Part shown: in pieces, positions 1-8,442 of the stretch | How positions within the stretch are numbered: position 1 is the stretch's first letter | Layout of the letters: the number at the start of each line of letters is the position of its first letter | Assembly (NCBI RefSeq): GCF_000719335.1 | Contig: NZ_JOGB01000021.1 | Coordinates: forward strand, 62,001-126,000 | Source of the DNA: Streptomyces sp. NRRL S-87 | Lineage (GTDB): Bacteria; Actinomycetota; Actinomycetes; Streptomycetales; Streptomycetaceae | Length of the DNA stretch: 64,000 nucleotides | Direction: 5' to 3' | Made by a program: the position numbers and the translations under genes | The notes under the pieces: generated by a model | The model's input: only the letters and a program-made list of their open reading frames with translations | The model's database searches: none | Told to the model about the DNA's origin: nothing

Positions 1-177
1 CGGCCGCGCCCGCCGAGTAGCCGTCCCCTGACCCCACGGGCCTGCCGGCCGGTCCTGACCGCCGGTCCGGGCCGCCGGTCCTGACTGCCGCCCCGGCCGA
101 CGCCGCCGCGCCCCCATCGCCTACCGTGCAGGTGGGCGCGCAGCGAGAAACCGATGCGGTACGGCAAGGAGAAGGCG

Positions 178-708
178 ATGGCGCAGCAGGCACTGGTCCA
201 CGGAGTCGGCGGCAAGGAGCCCCAGGTCCACCCGGAGGCGTTCACCGCCCCCACGTCCGTGGTGATCGGCGACGTCACGCTCGCGGCCGGCGCCAGCGTC
301 TGGTACCACGGCGTGCTGCGCGCCGACTGCGGCCCGATCGTCATCGGCGCCGACAGCAACATCCAGGACAACTGCACCGTGCACGTCGACCCCGGCTTCC
401 CGGTGACCGTGGGCGAGCGGGTCTCCGTCGGCCACAACGCGATCCTGCACGGCTGCACCGTCGAGGACGACGTCCTCATCGGCATGGGCTCCACGGTCCT
501 CAACGGCGCGCACATCGGAGCCGGTTCGCTGGTGGCCGCCCAGGCGCTGGTTCCGCAGGGCATGGTCGTCCCGCCCGGTTCGCTGGTCGCGGGCGTGCCC
601 GCGAAGGTCCGGCGGCAGCTGACGGACGAGGAGCGCGAGGGCATCAAGCTCAACGCGCAGATGTACCAGGAGCTGGTGAAGGGGCACCGCGAGGCGCTCG
701 GCGGCTGA
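178..708 (+). CDS. Gamma carbonic anhydrase family (left-handed beta-helix) protein
   Basis: A 176-residue protein made almost entirely of hexapeptide repeats, the left-handed beta-helix fold of the gamma-carbonic anhydrase / YrdA / PaaY group. Visible family signatures are ADSNIQDNCTVHVD, then SVGHNAILHGCTVEDDVLIGMG, whose spaced histidines (HVD, GHNA, HGC) are the usual zinc ligands, and the late PPGSLVAGVPAKVRR. These proteins are cytoplasmic trimers that bind metal; the physiological substrate is often unknown, so carbonic anhydrase activity is inferred. I chose the ATG at 178 because AAGGAG lies 7 bases upstream. An in-frame ATG at 154 has no comparable site. A TACCGT -10-like element at 122-127 may belong to its promoter. 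It is followed on the same strand by a second beta-helix protein. Confidence 0.85.
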   Translation: MAQQALVHGVGGKEPQVHPEAFTAPTSVVIGDVTLAAGASVWYHGVLRADCGPIVIGADSNIQDNCTVHVDPGFPVTVGERVSVGHNAILHGCTVEDDVLIGMGSTVLNGAHIGAGSLVAAQALVPQGMVVPPGSLVAGVPAKVRRQLTDEEREGIKLNAQMYQELVKGHREALGG

Positions 709-826
709 CGCCCGCCGCCCACCACCCCGGATGCGCGCCTGCCGGCCGGGTGACGGCACGCCGGTGGGGTGAAGATCACAGGCCGCCGGCCCGGACGCCC
801 GGGCCGGCGGCCATTACCGTGTCCGG

Positions 827-1579
827 GTGCCGAAGAACAGAAACACGTTCTCATCCTGGCGGCAGCGGGCCGCCAACCGCGCCGTCCACGCGGCCTGGCG
901 CTGGATGCAGCAGGCCGGGGCCGTCACCGCGCAGACCCCCGGACGGCTGCGCTTCGGCGCGATCGGGGCGGGTACGCGGCTGGCGTTCCCGCAGGGCACG
1001 ATCTTCGGCGAGCGGTGGATCCGGATGGGGGACTGCTGCATCATCGGCGAGCAGGTCACGCTGACCGCCGGCATGATGCCGGACCTCGACCTCGGCAGCG
1101 AGCCGCTGCTCGTCCTCGGCAACGGCGTGGTCCTCGGCCGCGGCAGCCACGTCATCGCCGACACCCACATCCGGATAGCCGACGACGTCTTCTGCGGCCC
1201 CGGCGTCTACATCACGTCCACGAACCACAGCTACGACGACCCGCACGAGCCCGTCGGCAGGCAGTGGCCGCGCAGCGAGCCGGTCGAGATCGGCCCCGGC
1301 TGCTGGCTCGGTACCGGCGCGGTGATCCTCCCGGGCGCGCGGCTGGGCCGCAACGTCGTGGTGGCCGCGGGCGCCGTCGTCCGGGGAGAGGTGCCCGACC
1401 ACGCGGTGGTGGCGGGCGCGCCCGCGAAGGTCGTACGCCGCTGGCAGCCGGAGACGGGCTGGCAGCCCCCGCTGCGCACGCCCGCGCCGGTGCCGATCCC
1501 CGACGGCGTCACCCCCGGCCAGCTCCGGGCCCTCGCCGACGCGGAACGCGCGGGGCTGCTGGACGCGCTGGAGAGCTGA
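827..1579 (+). CDS. Acyltransferase, left-handed beta-helix (LbetaH) family
   Basis: A 250-residue hexapeptide-repeat transferase resembling maltose/galactoside O-acetyltransferases (WbbJ, NodL type). The repeats run from about residue 60 to 200. Motifs seen are HVIADTHIRIADDVFCGPGVYITSTNHSYDDP, containing the Asn-His of the active site, and the closing AGAVVRGEVPDHAVVAGAPAKVVRRW. The likely role is transfer of an acetyl or other acyl group from CoA to a sugar or envelope acceptor; the acceptor cannot be read from sequence. The start is GTG. A TACCGT element ends 7 bases before it and there is no ribosome binding site, so a leaderless transcript is likely. The gene ends in a convergent arrangement with the EamA gene, separated by a 16-bp tandem repeat. 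Confidence 0.8.
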   Translation: MPKNRNTFSSWRQRAANRAVHAAWRWMQQAGAVTAQTPGRLRFGAIGAGTRLAFPQGTIFGERWIRMGDCCIIGEQVTLTAGMMPDLDLGSEPLLVLGNGVVLGRGSHVIADTHIRIADDVFCGPGVYITSTNHSYDDPHEPVGRQWPRSEPVEIGPGCWLGTGAVILPGARLGRNVVVAAGAVVRGEVPDHAVVAGAPAKVVRRWQPETGWQPPLRTPAPVPIPDGVTPGQLRALADAERAGLLDALES

Positions 1580-1600
1580 CGGTCCCCGGGCCGTCCGACC

Positions 1601-1676
1601 CGTCGGGCCGGGTACCCCTCGGGCCCGGTACCCGTCGGGCCGGGTACCCGTCGGGCCGGGTACCCGTCAGGCCCGG
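1601..1676. repeat. Tandem 16-bp repeat, about 4.75 copies
   Basis: Units at 1601-1616, 1617-1632 (variant), 1633-1648, 1649-1664 and 1665-1676 (partial) follow CGTCGGGCCGGGTACC. Two units are identical and the others differ at a few bases. The array fills the space between two convergent genes and contains no reading frame of interest. Confidence 0.9.
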
Positions 1677-1734
1677 CACGGTAGGGCGGCAGGACGCGGC
1701 CCGACCGGCGGGAAGCGGGCGGCTCCCGCCCCCG

Positions 1735-2601
1735 CTAGCCGGCGGCCAGGAGCACCGTGCCGGCGAGCGCGAGGCCCGCGCCCGCCGCCTGCACCGCCCT
1801 GAGCCGTTCCTTGAGGACCCCGCGCGCGGCCAGCGCCGTCACCACGGGGTAGAGCGAGGCCAGCACCGCGGCCACGGTCACCGGGCCGCGCTGGGCGGCC
1901 AGGGCGTAGGTGCCGTTCGCCGCGACGTCGGCCAGGCCCACGAAGGCGAGGGCGGGCAGCGCCGCCCGGAGCACGGACGGGCCGGATCCGGCGGGCAGCA
2001 CGGGCCGGCCGCGGCGGGCGGACAGCCACAGGGCCGTGCCGCCGGCCGCGACGTTGGTCACCCGCTGCACGAACAGCGCGAGGAACAGCCCCGTCACGGT
2101 CGTCGACGCGTGCGAGATCAGTGCCATCACCGCGCCGAAGCCGAAGGCCGCCAGCAGGGTCAGGAGCACGGCCCTGCGCTGGACCGGTGCGCCGCGCAGC
2201 TCCGGGCCGCCGGCGAGCACGATGCCGACCACGGCGACCGCGATGCCCGCGATCTGACCGACCCCGGGTCGCTCGCCGACGGTGAGGCCGATGCCCACCG
2301 GCACCACCACGCCCAGCGATCCCAGGGGGGAGACCACGCCCATCGGCCCCAGTGCCAGGGCCTGGTAGAAGGCGATCATGGCGACCGGGCCGACCAGGCC
2401 GGCGGCCGCCGCGAACCACAGCTGCGGCCCGACCTCCCGCCACGCCCCCGTCGCGACGACCACCGTGCCGAGCACCGCGACCGCGATGACCTGGGAGGCG
2501 ACGACCACGGTGAGCGACGGCAGCCGCCGGGTGAGCAGCCCGCCCCCGAAGTCGGCGAAGCCCCAGAGCACGGCTGTGGCCAGGGCGAGCAGGGTGGTCA
2601 T
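1735..2601 (-). CDS. EamA/DMT-family transporter
   Basis: A 288-residue integral membrane protein with about ten hydrophobic segments arranged as two EamA (DUF6) repeats, the drug/metabolite transporter fold. It opens MTTLLALATAVLWGFADFGG, with the aromatic/glycine motif typical of the first helix; the second half restarts near residue 150. Family members export amino acids, metabolites or drugs across the inner membrane; the substrate is unknown. The ATG at 2601 is the first that leaves the N-terminus at helix 1; longer in-frame extensions cover the intergenic operator region. It is divergent from the XRE-cupin gene at 2738, a common pairing in which the regulator controls the exporter. Confidence 0.85.
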   Translation of the reverse strand: MTTLLALATAVLWGFADFGGGLLTRRLPSLTVVVASQVIAVAVLGTVVVATGAWREVGPQLWFAAAAGLVGPVAMIAFYQALALGPMGVVSPLGSLGVVVPVGIGLTVGERPGVGQIAGIAVAVVGIVLAGGPELRGAPVQRRAVLLTLLAAFGFGAVMALISHASTTVTGLFLALFVQRVTNVAAGGTALWLSARRGRPVLPAGSGPSVLRAALPALAFVGLADVAANGTYALAAQRGPVTVAAVLASLYPVVTALAARGVLKERLRAVQAAGAGLALAGTVLLAAG

Positions 2602-2637
2602 GGCGGGCCTCGCAGTACAGTGCAGTGAACACGGTGG

Positions 2638-2661
2638 TGCAGTGCACGGTAGTGCACTGCA
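2638..2661. promoter_or_regulatory. Perfect 10-bp inverted repeat in a divergent promoter
   Basis: TGCAGTGCAC (2638-2647), GGTA, GTGCACTGCA (2652-2661). It lies between the divergent EamA and XRE-cupin genes. Two direct copies of ATTGGAC follow at 2661-2667 and 2683-2689, with CAATATTG at 2679-2686. The position suggests an operator for the neighbouring regulator; this is inference. Confidence 0.55.
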
Positions 2662-2737
2662 TTGGACTGTGTCATCCACAATATTGGACCGTGCGGGCCC
2701 CTGGTCATGCGCGGCTACGGGGAGGACGGGCGGATCG

Positions 2738-3340
2738 GTGTCGGACCTCGAACAGCTCACGCAGGCGCTGGCCCGCAACCTCAAGCGGTGGCGCACCGAG
2801 CGCAACTTCACCCTGGACGCCCTCGCGGCCCGGTCCGGAGTGAGCCGGGGCATGATCATCCAGATCGAGCAGGCCCGTACGAACCCCAGCGTCGGCACCA
2901 CCGTCAAGCTCGCCGACGCCCTGGGCGTCAGCATCACCACGCTCCTCGACCACGACCGCGGACCCCAGGTCCAGGTGGTGCTGCCCGGTCAGGGGGTGCG
3001 CATGTGGTCCACCGAGGGCGGCAGCGCCTCCACCATGCTCGTCGGCGACGACCGGCGCGGCCCGCTGGAGATGTGGTCCTACGAGCTCGCCCCCGGCGAG
3101 GGCACGGACTCCGACCCGCACCTGGCCGGCACCGTCGAGATGATCCACGTGACCGGGGGCGAGCTGACCCTGGTCGTGGGCGACCGGGAGTACGCCCTGC
3201 CCGCCGGGTCCGCCGCGACCTTCGAGGCGGGCCTCGGCCACGGCTACCACAACCGCGGCGCGGAGCCGGTGCGGATGACCCTCGCGGTCTCCATCCCGCC
3301 CGTCAGCCGCTACCGGCCGGCGGACGCCCCGGCCGACTGA
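2738..3340 (+). CDS. XRE-family transcriptional regulator with C-terminal cupin
   Basis: A 200-residue regulator. Residues 5-65 form an XRE helix-turn-helix (LKRWRTERNFTLDALAARSG, then SRGMIIQIEQARTNPSVGT). Residues about 110-190 form a small cupin barrel (GTVEMIHVTGGELTLVVGDREYALPAG, then HGYHNRGAEPVRM) that probably binds a small ligand. The GTG at 2738 is preceded by GGGGAGGACGGG; the upstream in-frame extension runs through the palindromic intergenic region and is unlikely to be translated. Divergent orientation to the EamA exporter supports a local repressor role, with the palindrome at 2638-2661 as the natural operator candidate. Confidence 0.88.
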   Translation: MSDLEQLTQALARNLKRWRTERNFTLDALAARSGVSRGMIIQIEQARTNPSVGTTVKLADALGVSITTLLDHDRGPQVQVVLPGQGVRMWSTEGGSASTMLVGDDRRGPLEMWSYELAPGEGTDSDPHLAGTVEMIHVTGGELTLVVGDREYALPAGSAATFEAGLGHGYHNRGAEPVRMTLAVSIPPVSRYRPADAPAD

Positions 3341-3360
3341 CCTGCGGGCGGGCCGTCGGC

Positions 3361-3768
3361 TCAGCCGAGGACCGGGATCTCGATGGCGGGGCAGCGGTCC
3401 ATGACCATCTCCAACCCGGCGTCCCGGGTGCGCCGGTACGCCGCCTCGTCGATCACGTCCAACTGGAACCAGACCGCATCGGCCCCGATCCTGACCGCCT
3501 GGTCGGCCACGTCCCCGGCCAGGCCGCTGTTGACGAACACGTCGACCACGTCGACCTTGAACGGGATCGCCTCCAGCGACGGGTAGCCCTGCTCGCCGTG
3601 CACGGTCTCCGCCTTCGGGTGCACCGGCACGATGCGCTTGCCGTACCGCTGCAGCACGCGGGCGACGCCGTACGCGGCCCGGTCCCGGTTGGAGGACAGG
3701 CCCACCACGGCCCAGGTGTCGCCGAGCTCGGTGAGGATCTTGCGGATGGTGGCCGGATCGCCGTACAC
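3361..3768 (-). CDS. CoA-binding (YccU-like) protein
   Basis: A 135-residue single-domain Rossmann protein of the CoA-binding family. It contains WAVVGLSSNRDRAAYGVARVLQ (nucleotide-binding loop), IVPVHPKAETVHGEQGYPSL, and the closing GLEMVMDRCPAIE. Family members bind CoA through the same fold as succinyl-CoA synthetase alpha; a metabolic role has not been clearly assigned. I chose the GTG at 3768 (VYGDPATIRK) because GGGAGA lies upstream at proper spacing and homologues start there. A longer reading to 3858 would add a low-complexity leader. It is divergent from the YigZ gene and its stop lies 20 bases after the stop of the XRE-cupin gene. Confidence 0.82.
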   Translation of the reverse strand: MYGDPATIRKILTELGDTWAVVGLSSNRDRAAYGVARVLQRYGKRIVPVHPKAETVHGEQGYPSLEAIPFKVDVVDVFVNSGLAGDVADQAVRIGADAVWFQLDVIDEAAYRRTRDAGLEMVMDRCPAIEIPVLG

Positions 3769-3905
3769 GTGCGGTCTCCCGTCGTCCGTCGCCGTCTGGC
3801 CCGGGTCCGTCCGGTGGGCGTCCGCGGGGGCGGCGTCTCGCTGCTGTCGTCCACCCAACCCCGCCGGCCGCCCGACGCATTCCCCCGGCCGATTAGGGTG
3901 GGTGG

Positions 3906-4535
3906 GTGAAGGCAGACCAGTACGTGACGGTGGCCCGCGAGGGCGTGCACGAGATCGAGATCAACCGCTCCCGCTTCATCTGCGCGCTGGCGCCGGCCGC
4001 GACCGAGGAGGAGGCGCAGGAGTTCGTCGCGCGGATCCGCCGCGAGCACCCCACCGCCACGCACAACTGCTTCGCGTACGTCATCGGCGCCGACGCGGCC
4101 GTCCAGAAGGCCAGCGACGACGGCGAGCCGGGCGGCACGGCCGGGGTGCCGATGCTCCAGATGCTGATGCGCCGCGAGGTGCGGTACGCGGTCGCCGTCG
4201 TGACCCGCTACTACGGCGGGGTCAAACTCGGGGCGGGCGGCCTGATCCGCGCGTACGGGGGAGCCGTCGGCGAGGCCCTGGACGCGCTGGGCACCCGTAC
4301 GCGGCGGCGCTACCGGCTGGCCACCGTGACCGTCGACCACCAGCGGGCCGGCAGGACCCAGAACGACCTGCGCGCCACCGGCCGGGCCGTGCTCGACGTG
4401 CGCTACGGGGACGCCGTCGACATCGAGATCGGCCTGCCGGAGGCGGAGATCGAGGCCTTCCGCGCCTGGCTCGCGGACACCACCGCCGGATCCGCCGGCT
4501 TCGAGCTCGGCGGCGAGGCGTACGGCGACGCCTGA
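3906..4535 (+). CDS. YigZ / IMPACT family protein
   Basis: A 209-residue protein of the UPF0029/IMPACT family. The N-terminal domain carries EINRSRFICALAPAATEEEA, ATHNCFAYVIG and SDDGEPGGTAGVPMLQML, then VTRYYGGVKLGAGGLIRAYG, the family hallmark. The C-terminal ferredoxin-like domain spans about residues 140-205. YigZ proteins interact with translation or proteolysis partners in some organisms; their biochemical role in bacteria is unsettled. The start GTG at 3906 has a TAGGGT -10-like hexamer at 3894-3899, only 6 bases upstream, and no Shine-Dalgarno sequence, which suggests leaderless expression. Confidence 0.88.
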   Translation: MKADQYVTVAREGVHEIEINRSRFICALAPAATEEEAQEFVARIRREHPTATHNCFAYVIGADAAVQKASDDGEPGGTAGVPMLQMLMRREVRYAVAVVTRYYGGVKLGAGGLIRAYGGAVGEALDALGTRTRRRYRLATVTVDHQRAGRTQNDLRATGRAVLDVRYGDAVDIEIGLPEAEIEAFRAWLADTTAGSAGFELGGEAYGDA

Positions 4536-4640
4536 GGCGAGGTGCGCCCGGTGCGGTGGCACCCGCTCGCGGGGCGGCCGGGCCGACGCCGCGGTGGACG
4601 CACGGGCCGATGACCAGGAGCGGCTGGACGCGCACGCGCC

Positions 4641-4671
4641 GAAGGCGCCGAGGGTCTGCCTCGGCGCCTTC
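4641..4671. terminator. Bidirectional hairpin terminator
   Basis: A perfect 13-bp stem, GAAGGCGCCGAGG / CCTCGGCGCCTTC, with a 5-base loop, between the convergent YigZ and haloperoxidase-like genes. Confidence 0.8.
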
Positions 4672-4712
4672 TCCAGACCGACTCCGGTGCCCGGCCGTCC
4701 CCGGCCGGCCGC

Positions 4713-5966
4713 CTAGCGGACCGAGAACAGCCGGTCGGCGTGGCGCAGTGCGTGCCGGGCCACGGCCGCGCCGAGCCGGACGCCCGCCTCGTCGGCGGAG
4801 CGCGAGTGGATGCCCGACCAGACCCGGGCGTCGACGTTCTCGCGGGTCAGCTGGTGCCAGGCGGTGTACGTCCGGGTCACCCCGGGCGCCGTCGGGCTGG
4901 TGAGCCGGAACGGTGCGGTCCGGGCCCCGGTCAGCGCGGTCAGGATGGTCTCGGCCGCCCCGGCGTACGTCGCGTGACCGCTCGGGTAGTCCGGGTGGGC
5001 CGGGGTCTCGTGCAGCGGCGTCCACGACGGGTCGGTGCCGATCGACCCGGTCCGCAGTGCCGTCACCGGGCGCCAGCGGAGGTAGGTGTACTTGCTGTCG
5101 GAGGTCGCGATCTGCGTGTCCACCAGCGCGGCGTGGAAGAGGGCGACCAGCGCGGCGCGCTCCGCGGCCGGGGCCGACGAGCGGGTCACGGCCACCCGCA
5201 GCGGGCCGGTGAAGAGCGGCAGCGAGCCGCCGTACCAGAACGTGGCGATCCCGGTCTGACGGGCCGTGCGCACCGTGCTCTCCTTGGCCCCGTAGGCACG
5301 TACCTCCGCGAGGTCGGCGCGGTAGCGGCGGGAGCCCAGCGCGGGCGGCGGCCCGAGCCGGTACTCGGAGGGCGAGTCGAGCAGGAAGGGCTTCGCGAGC
5401 CGGTTCCCGTACTGCTGGGCCGGGGCGTAGCCGGCCGGGGTGGGCTGCCACACACCGGGGGCCGCGGGCGGCACCGGGAACGACGCGTTCACGGAGGCCG
5501 GGTCGAGACCGTCGCCCTGGCGGGCGGCCAGCGCCCGTCGGGCCTGGCGGGCGCCGGCCGCGACCCCGGCCCGTTCGGCCCGGCCGTCGGGGACCCCCTT
5601 CAGGGTCGCGGCCAGGGCCGAGTCGAGCCGGGAGGCCTGCGAGGGGGCCAGCGCGCGCAGCGCGTCGTGCACGGCGGAGGCGACGGCCGCGTCCTGGAAC
5701 GCGGCGCGGCCGCGTCCGGCCGGGGCCTCGCCCGCGGCGCGCGCGGCGGCGATCCAGCTGATGGCCCAGGTACGGCTGTTGGTGATCTGGGTCGGTGCAC
5801 CGGCGGCGGCCACCGTCTCCGCCGTCACGTCGTACCAGCGGGTGACGACGGCGGCGCGGTCGTGGGACGTTCCGGGCGCGGGGGTGCCGGCCTGTGCGGG
5901 CACGGCCGTGGCGGCCAGCAGCAGGGCGGAACCGAGGCTGAGGAGCGCGGGGCGCTTGATCGACAT
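4713..5966 (-). CDS. Secreted vanadium-dependent haloperoxidase / PAP2-superfamily protein
   Basis: A 417-residue protein with a Sec signal peptide (MSIKRPALLSLGSALLLAATAVPAQA, cleavage after AQA). The C-terminal half carries the vanadate/phosphate-pocket motifs of vanadium haloperoxidases and acid phosphatases: KYTYLRWRPVTAL (Lys and Arg), HPDYPSGHATYAG (Ser-Gly-His) and ARVWSGIHSRSADEAG (Arg and His). The likely chemistry is phosphatase or haloperoxidase activity outside the cell; the sequence alone does not decide which. The start ATG at 5966 fits the signal peptide. It appears monocistronic, with a strong terminator at 4641-4671 downstream. Confidence 0.78.
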   Translation of the reverse strand: MSIKRPALLSLGSALLLAATAVPAQAGTPAPGTSHDRAAVVTRWYDVTAETVAAAGAPTQITNSRTWAISWIAAARAAGEAPAGRGRAAFQDAAVASAVHDALRALAPSQASRLDSALAATLKGVPDGRAERAGVAAGARQARRALAARQGDGLDPASVNASFPVPPAAPGVWQPTPAGYAPAQQYGNRLAKPFLLDSPSEYRLGPPPALGSRRYRADLAEVRAYGAKESTVRTARQTGIATFWYGGSLPLFTGPLRVAVTRSSAPAAERAALVALFHAALVDTQIATSDSKYTYLRWRPVTALRTGSIGTDPSWTPLHETPAHPDYPSGHATYAGAAETILTALTGARTAPFRLTSPTAPGVTRTYTAWHQLTRENVDARVWSGIHSRSADEAGVRLGAAVARHALRHADRLFSVR

Positions 5967-6042
5967 GCCGTGCAGCCAAGCAAGGCCGGGGGCGGGTGGG
6001 CAAGGGAGGCGATCCGGTCATCACGCACTTGACATGAGTGCG

Positions 6043-7089
6043 TCATTCAGCCGTCACGCTCCGCGCGTCCCGGAACAGGGGCCCCGCCGCCGGCGGCTCG
6101 AAGTGCCGTGCCACGTCCTCGGCCACGACCCCCGCCAGGGTCGGGGGAGCCCACCGCGGCGTGCGGTCCTTGTCGACCACCTGCGCACGGACGCCCTCGG
6201 CCAGGTCCGGATGGCACAGGGCCGCCAGGGACACGGCCCACTCCTGCTCCAGGACCTCCTCCAGGGAGTCCAGCCGCCGGGCCCGCCGCAGCGCCTCCAG
6301 CGTGACCTTCAGGGAGTGCGGGGAATGGGCCAGCAGCACGGTCGCGGCCTCCTTCGCGGCCGGCTCCCCGCTGGCGGAGAGCCGCTCCACGACCTCCTCG
6401 ACGGTGTCGGCCGCGTAGCAGTGGTCGATCCACCCGCGCTCCGCCGCCAGCGGGGCCGGCGGCGCCGGCTCGGCGAAGGCCCGTACCGCGTCCGCGCCGT
6501 CGCGCTCCACCGCCGCGAGCAGCTCCGGCAGGCGCGCGGAGGGCACGTACACGTCGGCGAAGCCGCACAGCAGCGCGTCGCCGGCGGTCATCGCGGCCGC
6601 CGTCAGGGCCAGGTGCGTGCCCAGCTCGCCCGGCGCCCGGCCCAGCAGGTACGTGCCGCCGACGTCCGGTACGAACCCGATGCCCACCTCCGGCATGGCC
6701 ACCCGCGACCGCTCCGTGACGATCCGCACGTCGCCGTGGGCCGAGAGTCCGACCCCGCCGCCCATCACGATGCCGTCCATCAGTGCCACCCACGGCTTGC
6801 CGAAGCGGGCGATCCGGGCGTTGAGGTGGTACTCGTCCCGCCAGAACCCCCGTGCCCATCCGCCGTCGCCCAGCGCCGAGGTGCGGATCGCCCTGATGTC
6901 CCCGCCCGCGCACAGCCCGCGCCCGCCCGCCCCGTCCAGGACGACCGCCCGGATCGCGGGGTCGGACTCCCAGTCGTCGAGCGCGCGGGCGATCTCCCGG
7001 ACCATCTCGTGGGTCAGGGCGTTGAGCGCCTCGGGGCGGTCGAGAGTGATTCGCCCCACTTTGCCGAGCTTCCGCAGCAGTACAGACAT
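6043..7089 (-). CDS. Enoyl-CoA hydratase/isomerase family (3-hydroxyisobutyryl-CoA hydrolase-like)
   Basis: A 348-residue crotonase-fold protein. The length and motifs fit the 3-hydroxyisobutyryl-CoA hydrolase subgroup: AGGRGLCAGGDIRAI (oxyanion loop), WVALMDGIVMGGGVGLS, then VAMPEVGIGFVPDVGGTYLL with the catalytic Glu and Asp. That enzyme removes CoA in valine catabolism; a hydratase role is an alternative. I chose the ATG at 7089 (MSVLLRKLGKVGRITLDRPEAL) because the crotonase fold begins directly there; an in-frame start at 7146 adds a non-conserved leader. It is divergent from sbcD. Confidence 0.82.
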   Translation of the reverse strand: MSVLLRKLGKVGRITLDRPEALNALTHEMVREIARALDDWESDPAIRAVVLDGAGGRGLCAGGDIRAIRTSALGDGGWARGFWRDEYHLNARIARFGKPWVALMDGIVMGGGVGLSAHGDVRIVTERSRVAMPEVGIGFVPDVGGTYLLGRAPGELGTHLALTAAAMTAGDALLCGFADVYVPSARLPELLAAVERDGADAVRAFAEPAPPAPLAAERGWIDHCYAADTVEEVVERLSASGEPAAKEAATVLLAHSPHSLKVTLEALRRARRLDSLEEVLEQEWAVSLAALCHPDLAEGVRAQVVDKDRTPRWAPPTLAGVVAEDVARHFEPPAAGPLFRDARSVTAE

Positions 7090-7214
7090 GCGGCCGAGGA
7101 TACGAGGGACGGTCAAGGGGCGGCGGTCCGTTAGCGTGGTGTGCACAGCACGGCGGGACGAAAGCGGCAGCAGGCGGAGGCGGACGTGGGGCGGCGGAAG
7201 CCGGGGGCGGGCCA

Positions 7215-8381
7215 GTGAGACTTCTGCACACCTCCGACTGGCACCTGGGACGCGCCTTCCACCGCGTCAACCTGCTCGACGCGCAGGCCGCCTTCCTCGA
7301 CCACCTCGTCGAGACCGTCCGCGCGCACCGGGTGGACGCCGTCCTGGTCGCCGGCGACGTGTACGACCGCGCCGTGCCCCAGCTCGCGGCCGTCGAGCTC
7401 TACGACCGGGCCCTGCACGAACTGGCCGCCCTCGGCGTGCCCACCGTCATGATCTCCGGCAACCACGACTCCGCCCGCCGTCTGGGCGTCGGCGCCGGCC
7501 TGCTCGACCGGGCCGGCATCCACCTGCGCACCGACCCCGCCGGGTGCGCCGAGCCCGTCGTGCTCTCCGACGCCCACGGCGACGTCGCCTTCTACGGCGT
7601 GCCCTACCTGGAACCCGCCCTGGTCAAGGACGAGTTCGCCGCCGAGCGGGCGAGCCACGAGGCGGTGCTCGGCGCCGCACTGGACCGCATCCGGGCCGAC
7701 CTCGCCGGTCGCCCGGCCGGCACCCGCTCCGTCGTCCTCGCGCACGCCTTCGTCACCGGCGGCACGGCCAGCGACAGCGAGCGGGACATCACGGTCGGGG
7801 GCGTGGCGGCCGTGCCCGCCGAGCTCTTCGCCGGCATCGACTACGCCGCACTCGGCCACCTGCACGGCTGCCAGCGCATCACGGAGCGGGTCCGCTACTC
7901 CGGCTCACCGCTCGCGTACTCCTTCTCCGAGGCCGACCACCGCAAGTCCGTGTGGCTGGTCGACCTGGGCCCCGGCGGCGAGCTGACCGCCGAACGGCTC
8001 GGGACACCCGTCCCGCGCCCGCTCGCCCGGATCCGCGGCCGCCTCGACGACCTCCTCGCCGACCCGGCCCTGACCCCGCACGAGGACGCCTGGGTGGAAG
8101 CCACCCTGACCGACCCCGCGCGGCCCGCCGAGCCCATGGCCCGGATCGCCGCCCGCTTCCCCGGCACCCTCAGCCTCGTCTTCGACCCCGAGGGCGGCGG
8201 CCCGGACAGCGGCGCCTCCTACGCCCAGCGGCTCAAGGGCCGCACCGACCAGCAGATCGCCGAGGACTTCGTCGCCCACGTGCGCGGCGGCAGCGCCCCC
8301 GACGAGGCCGAACGCACCGTCCTGGCCGGGGCCTTCGACGAGGTCCGCGCCGACGAGGCACTGCGGGAGGGCGCCCGATGA
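7215..8381 (+). CDS. sbcD: Exonuclease SbcCD, nuclease subunit SbcD
   Basis: A 388-residue Mre11-type metallophosphoesterase. Metal-binding motifs appear in order: HTSDWHLGR (residues 5-13), AGDVYDRAVP, SGNHDSARR, and the late AHAFVTGG and GHLHGCQ. With SbcC it forms the nuclease that trims hairpins and blocked DNA ends. The GTG start places the first catalytic motif at the normal distance from the N-terminus. The stop lies 61 bases before the sbcC start, so the two are almost certainly one operon. Confidence 0.95.
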   Translation: MRLLHTSDWHLGRAFHRVNLLDAQAAFLDHLVETVRAHRVDAVLVAGDVYDRAVPQLAAVELYDRALHELAALGVPTVMISGNHDSARRLGVGAGLLDRAGIHLRTDPAGCAEPVVLSDAHGDVAFYGVPYLEPALVKDEFAAERASHEAVLGAALDRIRADLAGRPAGTRSVVLAHAFVTGGTASDSERDITVGGVAAVPAELFAGIDYAALGHLHGCQRITERVRYSGSPLAYSFSEADHRKSVWLVDLGPGGELTAERLGTPVPRPLARIRGRLDDLLADPALTPHEDAWVEATLTDPARPAEPMARIAARFPGTLSLVFDPEGGGPDSGASYAQRLKGRTDQQIAEDFVAHVRGGSAPDEAERTVLAGAFDEVRADEALREGAR

Positions 8382-8442
8382 CGGCGTTCCCGCCCGGCCC
8401 GACCCGGCTCCTCGCGCACCGGAACCCGGAGGGCGCCGTCCG

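Noticed and set aside
121..759. 212-residue minus-strand open frame opposite the gamma carbonic anhydrase gene
   Set aside because: It is antisense to a clear hexapeptide-repeat gene. Its Asp/His/Arg-rich composition is that of a shadow frame in high-G+C DNA.
4713..5966. Halogenation biosynthetic cluster around the haloperoxidase-like gene
   Set aside because: Neighbours are housekeeping (YigZ, enoyl-CoA hydratase, SbcD), with no polyketide, terpene or peptide synthase genes.
6023..6043. ACGCACT/AGTGCGT inverted repeat between the haloperoxidase-like and hydratase genes
   Set aside because: Short stem that overlaps the hydratase stop. It could be a weak terminator or operator, but there is not enough to call either.
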